Source of the DNA: Gammaproteobacteria bacterium
Lineage (GTDB): Bacteria > Pseudomonadota > Gammaproteobacteria > Pseudomonadales > Pseudohongiellaceae
DNA: 32,475 nt
Direction of reading: 5' to 3'
NCBI GenBank assembly: GCA_029246545.1
Contig: JAQWMX010000014.1
Span: 1 to 32,475 of the forward strand
Shown: positions 16,856 through 26,943 of the stretch, piece by piece
Layout: every line of letters begins with the position of its first letter
How positions within the stretch are numbered: the stretch's first letter is position 1
Notes under the pieces: model-generated
Told to the model about the DNA's origin: nothing
The model's database searches: none
The model's input: the letters and a program-made list of their open reading frames with translations, nothing else
Position numbers and translations under genes: made by a program

Positions 16856-16981
16856 AAATAATTTAATTGAATGATGAAATTTTCAATTCGGCTGAGATAA
16901 AATATATTAATATTATTTTTTCTACCAATAAACGTTAAATAATTATAGTTTGTTAAAAGAAAGTATTTTTAGGAGAACATT

Positions 16982-17287
16982 ATGAAATTCGTAGTAAACC
17001 TAGCTCATTTTCGTCAACAAACGGCAACCGGAGATTTTATAGATTTTGCAATCTTCGATGCAAAAACAGAATCCGGTAATGAAAGTGACAACCTGGCGCT
17101 TTTAAATAATTTAACGCAATCTGCAATTCAAATGAAAAAATTAAAAATTGATCAAGCAGCGTTGGTTTTTAAGAAAAATGATGAGTTACGTTTCTACGGC
17201 TCAACAGATCTTATAAATTATATTTCAAGAGCCGGCATCCCTAAATGGACACATACTCTTGAATTAGAAGACCCAAACGTAAACTAA
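16982..17287 (+). CDS. Small cytoplasmic protein of unknown function
   Basis: A 101-residue protein without signal peptide or membrane segment; no family recognised. The composition is soluble and mixed alpha/beta-like, with MKFVVNLAHFRQQ at the start and a C-terminal acidic tail. It has a strong AGGAGA ribosome site 5 nt before the ATG and a long, very AT-rich leader (16856-16981), which suggests efficient expression. The preceding gene ends 126 nt upstream, so it probably has its own promoter. It converges with secF. The function cannot be inferred from the neighbours. Confidence 0.7.
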   Translation: MKFVVNLAHFRQQTATGDFIDFAIFDAKTESGNESDNLALLNNLTQSAIQMKKLKIDQAALVFKKNDELRFYGSTDLINYISRAGIPKWTHTLELEDPNVN

Positions 17288-17318
17288 CAATAGACTCCGA
17301 TAACAGCCTTGGATGAGC

Positions 17319-17340
17319 AACTGGTTCGAAGCCAGTTATT
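17319..17340 (+). terminator. Weak hairpin between convergent genes
   Basis: AACTGG (17319-17324) and CCAGTT (17332-17337) form a 6-bp stem with a 7-nt loop, followed by TATTCTTTC on the plus strand. It lies between the stop of the 101-residue orphan and the secF stop. The T-run is broken and there is none on the minus strand, so it is at best a weak terminator of the orphan. Confidence 0.25.
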
Positions 17341-17362
17341 CTTTCATATTTGGAGTTGAAAG

Positions 17363-18310
17363 CTACGGCAGCGCGTCTAATTCTTCGTCATCTTTTTGTG
17401 CAGGAATCAAATCTTCTTTACTAATATGCATGTACAGCAACACATTGGCAGCCACATAAATAGAAGAGTAAGTTCCGACCAATACCCCTGCAGTCAAAGC
17501 AACTGCAAAACCACTGATCATTTCGCCACCTACTAATAGCAAAGCGATAAGCACTAATAAAGTTGTTAAAGAAGTAATAATAGTTCGGCTAAATGTTTGA
17601 GTGATTGAGGTATTGATTGTTTCAGTGGAATCTACGCCTCTAAGTAAACGAAAGTTTTCACGAATACGATCAGATACAACAATTGTATCGTTAAGCGAAT
17701 AACCCACCACAGCTAGCACTGCAGCTAAAACAGTAAGGTCGAAATCGAATTGCATCACTGAGAAAAATCCCAACACAATAATCACATCATGCGCTAAGGC
17801 GACAACTGCACCAACAGCAAATTTAAATTGGAAACGCAAAGATATATAAATCATTATCATGATCAGCGCCACTAACATGCCTAGTCCACCCTGCTCTCTT
17901 AATTCATCACCTACTTGAGCACCAATAAATTCAGAACGTAATAGCTCAATATCTTGGTTTGAAGCATCTCTAAGCAACGCTAAAACCCTATCACCTGTTT
18001 GATTTGACTCTTCAAGTGGCAAGCCTTCTTCCTGAACATCTTGAATTCTAATAACCACATCGCGATCACTACCAAAGAAAACTACTTCATAATTTTGGAA
18101 GCCATTTTCTCCTAATGTACTGCGTATATCTTCAAGACTAGGAGATTCTTCATATAACAATTCAGCCTGAGTACCACCAGTAAAATCGAGACCAAAACGC
18201 ATACCATTTAGAAAAAAAGAGCCAATTGAAATTATAATAAGAATGGCAGACAACATCGTGGCAAACTTGCGCTTACCCATAAAGTCGATTGTATTTTTGA
18301 AATCTATCAT
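17363..18310 (-). CDS. secF: Protein translocase subunit SecF
   Basis: Forms the SecDF complex with SecD, which uses the proton gradient to help pull proteins through SecYEG on the periplasmic side. The 315 residues have one N-terminal transmembrane helix, a periplasmic loop, and five C-terminal helices typical of the RND-like SecF fold. Signatures include LDFTGGTQAELLYE, the RFQFKFAVGAVVALAHD segment, and VVGYSLNDTIVVSDRIREN. It lies 14 nt after secD, the standard order. The C-terminus (IPAQKDDEELDALP) is acidic. Confidence 0.98.
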   Translation of the reverse strand: MIDFKNTIDFMGKRKFATMLSAILIIISIGSFFLNGMRFGLDFTGGTQAELLYEESPSLEDIRSTLGENGFQNYEVVFFGSDRDVVIRIQDVQEEGLPLEESNQTGDRVLALLRDASNQDIELLRSEFIGAQVGDELREQGGLGMLVALIMIMIYISLRFQFKFAVGAVVALAHDVIIVLGFFSVMQFDFDLTVLAAVLAVVGYSLNDTIVVSDRIRENFRLLRGVDSTETINTSITQTFSRTIITSLTTLLVLIALLLVGGEMISGFAVALTAGVLVGTYSSIYVAANVLLYMHISKEDLIPAQKDDEELDALP

Positions 18311-18324
18311 GATGATTACCTGCC

Positions 18325-20205
18325 TTAAGCTTTATTTTCGCTTGGTTCAGGCATTTTGATACCTATCGAAAGCTTTTCAACTTTTCGCCCGCCATAAATG
18401 AAATTAATAATAGAACGTGTCACCACAATTGCTGTAAACATTGAAGTTACTATTCCAATAGACAGTGTTACTGCAAAACCTTTTACAGGCCCGGTTCCAA
18501 TTGAATACAAAATAATGGCAACTAATAAAGTCGTCACGTTAGCATCAAGAATGGTAACAAAGGCCCTGCCGTAACCTGAGTCGATAGCTTTTTGTACGCT
18601 TAATCCATTTCTAAGTTCTTCCCTAATACGCGCAAAGATCAATACATTCGCATCTACTGCCATACCAACAGTCAGTACAATACCGGCAATACCAGGCAGG
18701 GTTAAAGTCGCGCCTATTATCGACATTACTGCGATGAGTAAAAATATATTTAATGCCAATGCTATATTGGCTACTAAGCCGAACAAGCGGTAGTAAACCA
18801 CCATAAAAACAAGTACTAAGGCTAAACCAATTTGTACTGATAACACTCCACGATCTATATTTTCTTGCCCTAAACTAGGGCCAATAGTACTTTCTTCTAG
18901 AAAGTACATTGGGGCTGCCAATGCGCCGGAACGAATTAATAAAGCTAAATCGCTGGCTTCATTTCCCATCAAACCAGTAATTCGGAATTGCCGACCTAAA
19001 GCAGCCTGAATAGTCGGTGCACTTATCACCCTTATTTCTTCATAAGGTTCAGAGCTGGACTCAATATCTCCATTTGGGAGTAGTACAGTTACTGTACGCA
19101 CTTTAATTTCACTAAGCAGAATTGCCATATTACGGCCGATATTGCTACGGGTAGCTTCGTTCATTTGCCTAGCACCAGCAGCATCAAGAGAAATATTTAC
19201 TTGCGGTAATGATGTTTGAGCATCAAAAGTAGCTTGAGCTTGGGTAACACTATCGCCACCAACAATTAAATCGTTTTCTAAAGTGATCGGTAAACCTTGA
19301 TAATCAAAGTCCGTAGTAGTTCCCGGCGCCGCATTAGATTCTGCAACCAAATGAAAACGTAAAGTTGCCACAGTAGAAATAATATCTTTGGCTCGAGCAG
19401 TATCTTGTATACCTGGTAACTCGACGACAATTCTATCTGCGCCCATACGTTGTACTTTTGGCTCTCTAACGCCTAAAGCATTAACTCGAGTTCTTAATGT
19501 TGAGAGGTTTTGTTGCAAGGCATAATCTTGCAGTAATAAAGTACTAGCCTCTGTTGGCTGATAATACAAAATATACTCATTCCCAATTTCATTATTTCGG
19601 CTAACTAAATCAGGAAACTCAACCCTTATAGAGCTGTTTGCTGCACTGCGAGTTTCCTCATCATTAAAACGAAGCACAATACGATTAAGCTCATCTACTT
19701 CGATTGGCGGACGATAACGTAAACGTTCTTCTCGCAGCATTCGACGCATAACTGCAATCGAATCATTTAATTGGTTGCTTACAGCTTGCTCCATATCTAC
19801 TTCCATCAGAAAGTGAACGCCGCCGCTTAAATCAAGACCATAAGCCATAGGCCCAGCGCCAAATGATTGCAGTAATCCTGGTGTATTTGGCGCCATGTTT
19901 TGAGCAATAATGTATTCGTCGGGCAAAGACAATTGAATAATTTCTTGCGCACGGCGCTGATCATCCTGATTTTGTAGACGAATCAAAGCAGAACCATCTT
20001 CCAATTCAGCAGAAACATAATTGATGCCATCAGCGATCAATGAAGCCGATGCTGTATCTATTGCACTTTGGTCCACTAATCCGCTGTCATGAGAAATTTG
20101 GATAGCCGGATCCGGTGGATAAAAATTTGGTGCGGCATAGACAACTGACAGTGTAATAACAAACACTATTAATAAGTTTTTCCAAAGAGGATATTTATTT
20201 AACAT
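18325..20205 (-). CDS. secD: Protein translocase subunit SecD
   Basis: The larger subunit of SecDF. The 626 residues match E. coli SecD in length. An N-terminal membrane anchor (about 10-26) is followed by NFYPPDPAIQISH and a large periplasmic domain with GLDLSGGVHFLMEVD. The segment ALGVREPKVQRMGADRIVVELPGIQDT belongs to the P1 region. Five C-terminal helices carry GIVLTVGMAVDANVLIFARI and DANVTTLLVAIILY. The gene lies between yajC and secF, as in most gammaproteobacteria. Confidence 0.98.
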   Translation of the reverse strand: MLNKYPLWKNLLIVFVITLSVVYAAPNFYPPDPAIQISHDSGLVDQSAIDTASASLIADGINYVSAELEDGSALIRLQNQDDQRRAQEIIQLSLPDEYIIAQNMAPNTPGLLQSFGAGPMAYGLDLSGGVHFLMEVDMEQAVSNQLNDSIAVMRRMLREERLRYRPPIEVDELNRIVLRFNDEETRSAANSSIRVEFPDLVSRNNEIGNEYILYYQPTEASTLLLQDYALQQNLSTLRTRVNALGVREPKVQRMGADRIVVELPGIQDTARAKDIISTVATLRFHLVAESNAAPGTTTDFDYQGLPITLENDLIVGGDSVTQAQATFDAQTSLPQVNISLDAAGARQMNEATRSNIGRNMAILLSEIKVRTVTVLLPNGDIESSSEPYEEIRVISAPTIQAALGRQFRITGLMGNEASDLALLIRSGALAAPMYFLEESTIGPSLGQENIDRGVLSVQIGLALVLVFMVVYYRLFGLVANIALALNIFLLIAVMSIIGATLTLPGIAGIVLTVGMAVDANVLIFARIREELRNGLSVQKAIDSGYGRAFVTILDANVTTLLVAIILYSIGTGPVKGFAVTLSIGIVTSMFTAIVVTRSIINFIYGGRKVEKLSIGIKMPEPSENKA

Positions 20206-20246
20206 GTATTAAAACCAGTTCGTATTGAAGTAAAACTACTGTCTTA

Positions 20247-20588
20247 TTAACCTTGCTCAATTGATTTAATAGTGCCTTTTGGCAACACCGCAGACACTGA
20301 AGATTTCTGCATTTTTAAATCAACATTGTCAGCTACTGTAACAGACACATATTGCTCATCAACTTTAGTTACTTTACCCAAAATACCACCGGCTGTGATT
20401 ACTTCATCTCCTTTGCCAATGCCTTCAATCAAAGCTTTATGCTCTTTTGAGCGTTTAGATTGGGGTCGTATGAGCATGAAATAGAATATGAGTATGAAAC
20501 CACCAAGAAAGATAAAACTAGTCCAAGGGCTTTGTTGGGCTGCGCCGTCTGCGCCTTGTGCATATGCTGTGCTAATGAAAAAATCCAT
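20247..20588 (-). CDS. yajC: Sec translocase accessory protein YajC
   Basis: A 113-residue single-span membrane protein that associates with SecDF. A short periplasmic N-terminus (MDFFISTAYAQGADGAAQQ) is followed by the transmembrane helix around residues 25-42 (FIFLGGFILIFYFMLIRPQ), and a cytoplasmic domain holds the YajC signature KGDEVITAGGILGKVTKVD. It lies 41 nt upstream of secD and 29 nt after tgt in the standard cluster. Confidence 0.96.
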   Translation of the reverse strand: MDFFISTAYAQGADGAAQQSPWTSFIFLGGFILIFYFMLIRPQSKRSKEHKALIEGIGKGDEVITAGGILGKVTKVDEQYVSVTVADNVDLKMQKSSVSAVLPKGTIKSIEQG

Positions 20589-20617
20589 AATGTTGCCTTA
20601 AGGTTAAAATATATTAG

Positions 20618-21779
<1,162 letters not shown>

Positions 21780-21805
21780 AGTTTTTCTCTTATTTAAAAT
21801 GTTGA

Positions 21806-22783
21806 TTAAGGAAGCAAGTGAGAAACGCCGTCTCTTTCTTCGCTTAGCTCTGTTTCAGATGCTGTCATCAAGTTCTGGCTAAACTCATTAACCTCAAGCC
21901 CTTGAACGATGGAGTATTGCCCATTCTCGCAAGTAACTGGGAAAGAATAAATCAAACCTTCTGAAATACCATAACTACCATCACTTGGAATGCCCATGCT
22001 GACAACTTGTCCATTAGTACCAAGTGCCCAGTCGCGCATATGTTCTATCGCTGCATTTGCTGCAGATGCCGCACTTGAAAGACCGCGCGCTTTAATAATG
22101 GCAGCACCACGTTGTTGAACAGTCGGAATAAAGTCATCTACTACCCAAGCCTGATCAACTAATTCAGAAGCTTTACTTCCGGCAACCGTGCAATGATGAA
22201 TGTCAGGATATTGTGTCGCACTATGGTTACCCCAAATAATCATGCTTTCTACATCAGAGCTATGTTTACCCGTTTTCTCTGCTAATTGTGCCATCGCACG
22301 ATTATGATCAAGACGAGTCATGGCCGTGAACTGACCTGGGTCTAAATCTGGAGCATTACGATAAGCGATCAGGGCATTGGTGTTTGCTGGGTTACCGACT
22401 ACGATAACCTTTACATCGCGACTAGCATTATCATTAATGGCTTTGCCTTGTGCTGAGAAAATCGCAGCATTGGCTTCCAACAAGTCTTTACGTTCCATGC
22501 CTGGTCCACGTGGGCGCGCACCAACTAACAAACAATAATCTGCATCTTTAAAGGCAACATTTGCATCGTCAGTTTGAACGATGCTATCTACTAATGGAAA
22601 AGCACAGTCATCTATTTCCATCGCCGTACCTTTAAGCGCATCCAGTGCGGGTGTAATTTCTAATAACTGAAAAATAACTGGCTGATCCGTCCCTAACATG
22701 GCACCTGATGCAATTCTAAATAAAAGTGAATAACTGATTTGTCCAGCAGCCCCTGTGACTGCGACCCGTACAGGTGATTTCAT
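21806..22783 (-). CDS. mdh: Malate dehydrogenase (NAD)
   Basis: Interconverts malate and oxaloacetate in the TCA cycle. The 325-residue chain belongs to the cytosolic-type malate dehydrogenases common in many gammaproteobacteria. The NAD-binding motif [14 protein letters not shown] is at 7-20, the substrate arginines lie in [14 protein letters not shown] (88-101), NPANTN follows at 131-136, and the catalytic His187 is in [11 protein letters not shown]. Its start ATG at 22783-22781 follows a GGGA site. It has its own promoter candidate (22875-22883) and terminator, and is divergent from pyk. Confidence 0.96.
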   Translation of the reverse strand: MKSPVRVAVTGAAGQISYSLLFRIASGAMLGTDQPVIFQLLEITPALDALKGTAMEIDDCAFPLVDSIVQTDDANVAFKDADYCLLVGARPRGPGMERKDLLEANAAIFSAQGKAINDNASRDVKVIVVGNPANTNALIAYRNAPDLDPGQFTAMTRLDHNRAMAQLAEKTGKHSSDVESMIIWGNHSATQYPDIHHCTVAGSKASELVDQAWVVDDFIPTVQQRGAAIIKARGLSSAASAANAAIEHMRDWALGTNGQVVSMGIPSDGSYGISEGLIYSFPVTCENGQYSIVQGLEVNEFSQNLMTASETELSEERDGVSHLLP

Positions 22784-22874
22784 TGGTGGGATCCCTTTTG
22801 TATGATTAATGTTTGTGTAAGTATCTTTAGTCTTAGACGCGCTGAATATATATTGCTAGCGGCGTGAGCGCGCG

Positions 22875-22883
22875 ATTATAGCA
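22875..22883 (-). promoter_or_regulatory. Extended -10 promoter for mdh
   Basis: On the minus strand TGCTATAAT matches the extended -10 consensus TGnTATAAT (complement of 22875-22883). It lies in the 232-nt divergent gap between mdh and pyk and would give an 85-nt mdh leader. The -35 region is poor, which is usual for extended -10 promoters. The plus-strand promoter for pyk was not identified with confidence. Confidence 0.5.
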
Positions 22884-23015
22884 AACTTTACTTACATCGA
22901 CAGTAATACTAAAAGCATTACGCTTGCTGACTTAAAGGCAAGTTTTTTGATAGAATTGATATTACTCTTTTTATTGAACTTTGAGCCTCTCAAAGCAACG
23001 TTTACGGACGCATTC

Positions 23016-24428
23016 ATGCGCAAAACCAAAATAATCTGCACCCTTGGCCCTGCCACCAGTAACTACGAAAAGCTTCAGGAAATGCACGAAGCCGGCATGG
23101 ATATCATTCGGCTAAATATGTCACATGCCCCGCATAAATGGGTTGATCGCATGATCAAACATGTTGTTGAATTGAATAAGAATTCTGCTTTCCCAGTTGG
23201 CATTCTGCTCGACACCCAAGGACCAGAAATCAGAACCGGCGTATTAAAAAATGACTTAGATTTGAAAAAAGGTGAAGAAATTTCCATCACCGTGCGAGAT
23301 GGGGTAGATGTCGAAGAGTCGTCAATACGAATAAACTATGACGAGCTAATTGAAGCAGTTAATGTTGGCGACAAGATTACCGTTGATAACGGTCTAATTA
23401 ATCTTGAAGTTCTTGAGAAAAGTAATCCAGTCCTACGTTGTAAGATATTGGATGGAGGCACTCTTGGCAGCAAAAAACATGTAAATTTACCAGGCATTAG
23501 AGTCAACCTTCCTGCAATCACCAACAAAGATAAAGAAGACATTCTATACGGTCTAACTCATGAATTAGATTTCATCGCTCTTTCTTTTGTAAGAGAAGCT
23601 AACGATATAAAACAACTTCGGAAATTAATTGCAGACAACTCTCCAGACAAGTTATCGACCGTAAAAATTATTGCCAAAATTGAAGATCAACAAGGTGTAA
23701 AAAATCTTGATGAAATAATCCAAGAGGCCGATGGCATCATGGTTGCTCGAGGCGACTTAGGCGTAGAAATAGATTTAGCTGAATTGCCCACGGTGCAGCG
23801 AAACATCATTCGCTTATGTGCACGCTATGGTAAACGTGTGATCGTAGCCACGCACCTTTTGGAATCGATGATAGAAAATCCAATTCCAACAAGAGCAGAA
23901 GTAACTGATGTCGCTAATGCGGTATATGAAGGCGCTGACGCTATTATGCTCTCTGGTGAAACCACCATTGGTAAGCATCCGGTACGCTGCGTTAAACAGC
24001 TCGATGCAATAGCACGTGCTACTGAAAAACAACCAGGCTTAAAATTAACTGATGAACTAATTAAGTCTTCAGATAAGGAACATCTCGCGGCGACAGCTGT
24101 TGAACTTGCTGAAGACCTAAATGCAAAAGGCATAGTTGTAGTGACACGTCACGGCATCATGGCAAATTATGTCACCAATTGTCATCCTGAAACCTCTCCG
24201 ATTTATGCATTCACTAACATCGGAATTACCCGACGTTTAATGACTTTAAATCGTTATGTTTATCCATTCAAAATTGAGTTTAGCGAGGATCCAGAAGAAA
24301 CACTGAGTCTAGCCTTTCAGGAATTAAAAGATAAAGCGGGATTCGTATCTAATGATAAAGTTGTGGTGATTTCTGATCTGTTAATTGATCAGGATAGTGT
24401 AGGCATTCAAATTCGTTCATTACCTTAG
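23016..24428 (+). CDS. pyk: Pyruvate kinase
   Basis: Makes pyruvate and ATP from phosphoenolpyruvate and ADP. The start is taken as ATG at 23016, giving 470 residues as in E. coli PykF and an N-terminus [19 protein letters not shown] that matches the family. A TTG at 22947 in the same frame would add 23 hydrophobic residues unlike the family. Key segments are [20 protein letters not shown], the catalytic lysine region [25 protein letters not shown], and [26 protein letters not shown]. Its stop overlaps the convergent queA stop by 4 nt. Confidence 0.96.
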   Translation: MRKTKIICTLGPATSNYEKLQEMHEAGMDIIRLNMSHAPHKWVDRMIKHVVELNKNSAFPVGILLDTQGPEIRTGVLKNDLDLKKGEEISITVRDGVDVEESSIRINYDELIEAVNVGDKITVDNGLINLEVLEKSNPVLRCKILDGGTLGSKKHVNLPGIRVNLPAITNKDKEDILYGLTHELDFIALSFVREANDIKQLRKLIADNSPDKLSTVKIIAKIEDQQGVKNLDEIIQEADGIMVARGDLGVEIDLAELPTVQRNIIRLCARYGKRVIVATHLLESMIENPIPTRAEVTDVANAVYEGADAIMLSGETTIGKHPVRCVKQLDAIARATEKQPGLKLTDELIKSSDKEHLAATAVELAEDLNAKGIVVVTRHGIMANYVTNCHPETSPIYAFTNIGITRRLMTLNRYVYPFKIEFSEDPEETLSLAFQELKDKAGFVSNDKVVVISDLLIDQDSVGIQIRSLP

Positions 24429-25444
24429 GCAATGAATGTAGCATCGCCGTAGCTGAAGAAACGATATTTATTATTAATCGCTTCTTGATAAGCAGCTAGT
24501 ACATTTTCCCTTCCTGCCAGTGCACTAACTAACATAATCAATGTTGACTCTGATAAATGAAAATTCGTCAGTAAAGCATCAACAGATTTGAATTCGTAAC
24601 CAGGATAAATAAAAATATTGGTATCGCCTTTATAAGGCAATATTTCACCTGAGCTACTAGCTGTTTCTAAACAGCGTACTGAAGTCGTTCCAATTGCAAC
24701 TATGCGTCCGCCTCTGGCACGACAAGAATTCACTTTAGCGCAAGCCTCCTCATCAACTTCCAGATATTCGGAATGCATATGATGCTCTTCAATCTTATTG
24801 GTACGAACAGGTTGAAAAGTTCCGGCACCAACATGCAAAGTTACTTTTGCTGACTCAATTCCTTTGGCATTTATTTCTGATAGCAAAGCTTCATCAAAAT
24901 GTAACCCTGCTGTTGGAGCGGCTACTGCACCTTGTTTTTCACTGTAAACAGTTTGATAACGTTCCTTGTCAGACAGCTCATCTTCACGCTTGATATAAGG
25001 CGGTAATGGGATATGCCCAATTTCATCTAACAATCCCATTAACGAAATATCTTTGGGGAACCCCAAGACAAAGAAATCACCTTCTCGACCAAGCACCTCA
25101 GCTTTAACTGTTTCAGTTAATTCAATAAAAGATCCAGCTTTTGGTGTTTTACTTACCCGAACTTGAGCCAGTATTTGGTTATCAGCCATTACCCTTTCGA
25201 CCAACACTTCAACTTTCCCACCGCTTTCTTTGCGACCCATTAATCGCGCGGGAATAACACGCGTGTTATTAAACACCAGCAGATCTTCGGGATTAATTAA
25301 AGAAATAAAATCTGTAAATTGACGATGACTCAGCTCTCCGCTTTCGCGAGATAGACAAAGTAAACGGCTATCAGTCCGCTTATTAGGCGGGTAATGCGCA
25401 ATCAGCTCTTCTGGTAAATCGAAATGGAAATCACTGAGTTTCAT
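24425..25444 (-). CDS. queA: S-adenosylmethionine:tRNA ribosyltransferase-isomerase QueA
   Basis: Transfers and rearranges the ribosyl group of S-adenosylmethionine onto preQ1-modified tRNA to give epoxyqueuosine. The 339 residues match the family, with [19 protein letters not shown] at the start, [14 protein letters not shown], the [11 protein letters not shown] motif, [12 protein letters not shown], and the C-terminal [21 protein letters not shown]. It lies convergent to pyk with overlapping stops and divergent from the tRNA-Leu gene. Its usual downstream neighbour tgt is separated by pyk and mdh, so the two queuosine genes are not an operon here. Confidence 0.97.
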   Translation of the reverse strand: MKLSDFHFDLPEELIAHYPPNKRTDSRLLCLSRESGELSHRQFTDFISLINPEDLLVFNNTRVIPARLMGRKESGGKVEVLVERVMADNQILAQVRVSKTPKAGSFIELTETVKAEVLGREGDFFVLGFPKDISLMGLLDEIGHIPLPPYIKREDELSDKERYQTVYSEKQGAVAAPTAGLHFDEALLSEINAKGIESAKVTLHVGAGTFQPVRTNKIEEHHMHSEYLEVDEEACAKVNSCRARGGRIVAIGTTSVRCLETASSSGEILPYKGDTNIFIYPGYEFKSVDALLTNFHLSESTLIMLVSALAGRENVLAAYQEAINNKYRFFSYGDATFIA

Positions 25445-25480
25445 GGGGGCGCAAGATTACCGCTTTTATCACAGAAATCA

Positions 25481-25509
25481 TAGGCAGCAAGCAAAACAGG
25501 CGTTATACT
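25481..25509 (+). promoter_or_regulatory. Predicted promoter of tRNA-Leu
   Basis: TAGGCA (25481-25486) and TATACT (25504-25509) are 17 nt apart, followed by a GC-rich discriminator CCGCGC, the pattern seen at stable RNA promoters under stringent control. It places transcription start about 35 nt before the tRNA. Confidence 0.55.
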
Positions 25510-25549
25510 CCGCGCTCGTCTAACCAGACATACCTGAAAGACTCCTCGT

Positions 25550-25636
25550 GCCGGAGTGGTGGAATTGGTAGACACGCCGGATTCAAAATCCGGTGCTAGT
25601 GATAGCGTGCCGGTTCAAGTCCGGCCTCCGGTACCA
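25550..25636 (+). tRNA. tRNA-Leu (anticodon CAA)
   Basis: An 87-nt tRNA with an encoded CCA. The acceptor GCCGGAG pairs with CTCCGGT (one G-U pair). The D-loop carries GGTAGAC, the anticodon stem CCGGA/TCCGG closes the loop TTCAAAA giving anticodon CAA, a long class-II variable arm follows, and the T-arm has GGTTCAAGTCC. The size, variable arm and sequence are like E. coli leuX, which decodes UUG. leuX-type genes are well-known insertion sites for integrating elements; the 3' end here is not seen duplicated downstream. Confidence 0.97.
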
Positions 25637-25699
25637 TAACTCCTAGAACTCCTTAATTTACTGCTTATAAGTCAACAAGATACAGGCTTTATTAGTGCC

Positions 25700-25722
25700 A
25701 TTCCTGTAACTATTCCTGTAAC
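25700..25722 (+). repeat. Two-copy 11-nt direct repeat downstream of tRNA-Leu
   Basis: ATTCCTGTAAC occurs at 25700-25710 and again at 25712-25722, one base apart. No function is evident. It could be the remnant of a small duplication or a protein-binding site. Confidence 0.6.
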
Positions 25723-26021
25723 CAGCTAGGGGTGGGTCTTTTTTATAGACGGGGGGTGGTCTTCACAGTTGTGTAGTCTGAGTGTATGTCGTCAAAACCT
25801 TTTGGACTGAGGGCAGTCTGATTCAAGAGACAGATTAGCTCATCTGGTTTAGTTGTTTATCGTAATGCATTTGTTTTCTCATAGCGATTGTATTTTGTTT
25901 GATCATCTCACGCTGCTCAAGTATTTCTTCTCTTCTTCCATAATAAAATATTCATATAATACAGCAAGTTATATCTAAATTAGTAGTCGTGAAAACGTCA
26001 GTAGGGGTATATTTTCATAAT

Positions 26022-26040
26022 AGTGGTGATTTTCACCACT
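26022..26040. repeat. 8-bp inverted repeat
   Basis: AGTGGTGA (26022-26029) and TCACCACT (26033-26040) form a perfect stem with a 3-nt loop, or a 7-bp stem with a 5-nt loop. No T-run follows on either strand. It could terminate or process the tRNA transcript, or be an operator. Confidence 0.5.
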
Positions 26041-26082
26041 GATAATATTCCAAGCTTATAGAAAATAATAAGAATAGAGCAT

Positions 26083-26119
26083 AAAAAAAGCAGCGCTCCA
26101 TTAACTGGAGCAACTGCTT
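26083..26119 (-). terminator. Rho-independent terminator after the lectin-like gene
   Basis: On the minus strand a stem of AAGCAG and GCTCCA-type arms (two 6-bp blocks separated by a small internal loop) with loop GTTAA is followed by seven T residues. It lies about 28 nt after the stop of the minus-strand gene at 26147-26770. Confidence 0.75.
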
Positions 26120-26146
26120 ATTTAGACTTATTTAATTGAAAAGCGC

Positions 26147-26770
26147 TTATAAAGCGAAGCAATAAAACAAACCATCTCCACCAGTATTGATTAATGCTTG
26201 TTGGCTACATCCCTGACTATTGTGAGCAGAGTTAAAGTTTGGCCAGTCATGATGCCCAACTCTTGCTTGCCCCTCATCACTACTAGTCCAGTTGGTACAA
26301 GTCATATCTTCGCCAGCTGGATAAGCTGTGCCATCTGCTTGTGAACCGGTCAAAACATCATGACGGTTAGGAGAAAAACCTGTTCCAGGAATACGATTAC
26401 CAGTTGCAGTTAGCCCTGAACCAGAACTTACTCGATGATCGATGCTGTGAAGAGTATCAACATCAACAGCTACACGGTACCCGGCCACATTAAACCAAGG
26501 GCCTTCACCAATACGGTCACGTGCATCAACTGCATTTGGTCCCTGAGTGCTTAAGTAAGCACGGAACGTCCTGTCTAAGCCTGCTGCATCTGCTTGGCTT
26601 TGACAAATGGCGTCTGCACCAGCAAGACCGCCTAAATCAGCGCCATTGCCAGAACCAGTTGCTGTAATAAAAAAGCTAGGCGATCCAGATGGTGGTTGAG
26701 CAAGAGTGCTAGTGGCCCCAATCAGCCCTGTAAGAGCAAAACTTGCGAGAATTAATGTTTTCTTATTCAT
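26147..26770 (-). CDS. Secreted lectin-like protein (C-type-lectin/endostatin-like fold suspected)
   Basis: A 207-residue exported protein with a signal peptide ending near TLA (residue 24). The mature chain starts with FFITATGSGNGADLGGLAGADAICQ and has four cysteines (Cys56, Cys158, Cys188, Cys204), placed as two disulfides. Its C-terminal ends FYCFAL. This pattern resembles bacterial proteins annotated as lectin-like or endostatin/C-type-lectin-fold proteins in aquatic bacteria, with segments such as FRAYLST and GPWFNVAGYRVA. The ligand is unknown. It lies 171 nt after the PepSY gene and has its own terminator, so it may be a separate transcript. Confidence 0.75.
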   Translation of the reverse strand: MNKKTLILASFALTGLIGATSTLAQPPSGSPSFFITATGSGNGADLGGLAGADAICQSQADAAGLDRTFRAYLSTQGPNAVDARDRIGEGPWFNVAGYRVAVDVDTLHSIDHRVSSGSGLTATGNRIPGTGFSPNRHDVLTGSQADGTAYPAGEDMTCTNWTSSDEGQARVGHHDWPNFNSAHNSQGCSQQALINTGGDGLFYCFAL

Positions 26771-26906
26771 TGTGACTCCTTACTATTATTTTCTTATTGT
26801 CATGAGTTTGTGAGCTAATACAGCGTTACTTCTAACCCGGCTGGCTCTAGCCTACTTCATTCCGAGTTTGCATATCAATCAATAACACGAGTCAGTTAAG
26901 AGCAAA

Positions 26907-26943
26907 TACTATTCTCTTTATCTATTCTTTTAACTATTCTCTT
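26907..26943. repeat. Degenerate 12-nt triplicate at the end of the PepSY gene
   Basis: Three near copies: TACTATTCTCTT (26907-26918), ATCTATTCTTTT (26920-26931) and AACTATTCTCTT (26932-26943). The third copy overlaps the stop codon of the PepSY gene on the minus strand. No function is evident. Confidence 0.6.

Larger units (their letters stand above)
25637..26146 (+). other. Gene-poor region after tRNA-Leu
   Basis: About 510 nt between the tRNA and the lectin-like gene with no convincing coding sequence in either strand: the only ATG runs are a few codons long. It holds a 12-nt tandem repeat (25700-25722), a poly-G stretch around 25752, an 8-bp inverted repeat (26022-26040) and the terminator of the following minus-strand gene (26083-26119). 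No integrase remnant or repeat of the tRNA 3' end was found. Confidence 0.6.

Noticed and set aside
22923-22948. CTTGC/GCAAG hairpin followed by six T residues upstream of pyk
   Set aside because: A 5-bp stem with a 10-nt loop is too weak to call a terminator or attenuator without further evidence.
22947-23015. N-terminal extension of pyruvate kinase from an upstream TTG
   Set aside because: The extra 23 residues are hydrophobic and absent from the family, while ATG at 23016 gives the standard 470-residue enzyme.
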